13,888 bases of DNA, from positions 1 to 13,888 of the forward strand of contig WGDQ01000055.1 of NCBI GenBank assembly GCA_015493185.1, read 5' to 3'. The position numbers and the translations under genes were made by a program. The stretch is from Planctomycetaceae bacterium (GTDB taxonomy: Bacteria > Planctomycetota > Planctomycetia > Pirellulales > JAEUIK01). Of the stretch, positions 13,337 to 13,888 are shown in pieces. How positions within the stretch are numbered: position 1 is the first letter of the stretch; each line of letters begins with the position of its first letter. The notes beneath the pieces were generated by a model. It was not told the DNA's origin and did not search any database. It saw only the letters and a program-made list of their open reading frames with translations.

Positions 13337-13801
13337 CTACCGCGATTCGAGCGAGGCAGCGTACAGCTCGTCCACCTTGTGCAAGTAGGTGTCTGGCTTG
13401 GCCAGAATCTTCTTGCCGCACGGCGGGCAGCAGGTGTAGACCACCTGTCCCTCGGCGATCGTCCATTTGGGATTCTTGGGCAACGGCCGCTTCATCACCG
13501 GGCAGATTCTTTGCGCCCGGGCCATGTTTGCGTGAATCGTGGCCCAGTGCTGCGGATTGATCTTTTTTTGCAAGCATCCTTGGCAGCAAAGGAAAACGGT
13601 TTCCTCGCCCACCTTTACTTTGATGGGTGCGCCGTGCTCGCCGAGACGCTGGCCCGAGACGGGGCAAATCTGCTGCACCGCAATACGAAGTTGGTCGCGA
13701 TTGGCGTGGTCGTGGGCCCCCGACGAGTCGTCGTGAGCCATAGCCTGCTGGCCAACAACCGCCATCAACGCGACGCCCAGAAACATCCTTGCAGTTTTCA
13801 T
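13337..13801 (-). CDS. secreted cysteine-rich protein with two CPV...CCxxC repeats, probably metal-binding
   Basis: A 154-residue exported protein. Seen: a signal peptide (MKTARMFLGVALMAVVGQQAMA, likely cut after residue 22), a His/Asp-rich linker (HDDSSGAHDHANRD, 23-36) that could bind metal, then two tandem repeats of about 50 residues. Repeat 1 is ICPVSGQRL (Cys46) to LCCQGCLQKK (Cys72, 73, 76). Repeat 2 is ICPVMKRPL (Cys100) to TCCPPCGKK (Cys124, 125, 128), followed by PDTYLHKVDEL. The spacing Cys-x25-Cys-Cys-x2-Cys resembles YHS/TRASH-type metal-binding modules, so copper or zinc handling in the periplasm is a reasonable guess. The ATG at 13801 has AAAAGGAC immediately upstream. No metal transporter or regulator lies in the window to support the role. 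Confidence 0.75.
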   Translation of the reverse strand: MKTARMFLGVALMAVVGQQAMAHDDSSGAHDHANRDQLRIAVQQICPVSGQRLGEHGAPIKVKVGEETVFLCCQGCLQKKINPQHWATIHANMARAQRICPVMKRPLPKNPKWTIAEGQVVYTCCPPCGKKILAKPDTYLHKVDELYAASLESR

Positions 13802-13888
13802 GTCCTTTTCTTCCTTTCTTATGAAATGGACAAACCGGAGGGGGAGAGAGAAAAACGAACGGAATCGATTTCCGTCGCACGGCCGTAC

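Noticed and set aside
13179..13880. 233-codon frame overlapping the cysteine-rich protein gene on the same strand
   Set aside because: Different frame without the signal peptide and Cys repeats; the 154-residue frame has a good ribosome site and clear protein features.

Overview
The window (13,888 bases, GC-rich, no tRNA, rRNA, CRISPR array or transposase gene seen) reads like the chromosome of a planctomycete, most likely near the Pirellulales. This is inference. It rests on a membrane-anchored Ser/Thr kinase of planctomycete style, a phosphate-selective-type porin, a small secreted protein with paired CPV...CCxxC motifs, a lone FliL-like protein, weak Shine-Dalgarno sites before most genes, and unusually long gene-free gaps (340 to 1,300 bases) filled with short palindromes and tandem repeats.

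Layout from left to right. A possible partial gene runs off the left edge. Then leuD and leuC lie on the minus strand (isopropylmalate isomerase, leucine biosynthesis), transcribed leuC then leuD, with a structured leuC leader and a hairpin over the leuD ribosome-binding region. After a 0.77 kb gene-free gap comes a 551-residue protein kinase (minus) with six membrane segments in front of its kinase domain. Another 0.76 kb gap leads to a 186-residue methyltransferase-like protein (minus) whose start is best read as TTG behind a perfect AAGGAGG. On the plus strand follow rfbB and rfbA, the first two enzymes of the dTDP-deoxysugar pathway (rfbA makes dTDP-glucose, rfbB dehydrates it); rfbC and rfbD are not in the window. 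Converging on rfbA is an OprP/OprO-type porin (minus), and upstream of it a FliL-family membrane protein (minus). The right end holds a secreted cysteine-rich, probably metal-binding protein (minus).

The most unusual part is the 1.3 kb between the FliL-like gene and the cysteine-rich gene (12,025 to 13,336). No convincing protein is encoded there, but the minus strand carries two intrinsic-terminator-like structures with T7 and T8 tracts. One of them (12,534 to 12,626) is a 93-nt element with a perfect 13-bp closing helix, two inner hairpins and a competing or pseudoknotted helix. This is the best candidate for an undescribed RNA gene. A second stretch with long-range inverted repeats (13,050 to 13,336) ends in the other terminator.

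Functionally the genes are a mixed housekeeping and cell-envelope set (leucine synthesis, surface sugar precursors, outer-membrane transport, signalling). Apart from leuCD and rfbBA there is little sign that neighbours work together.
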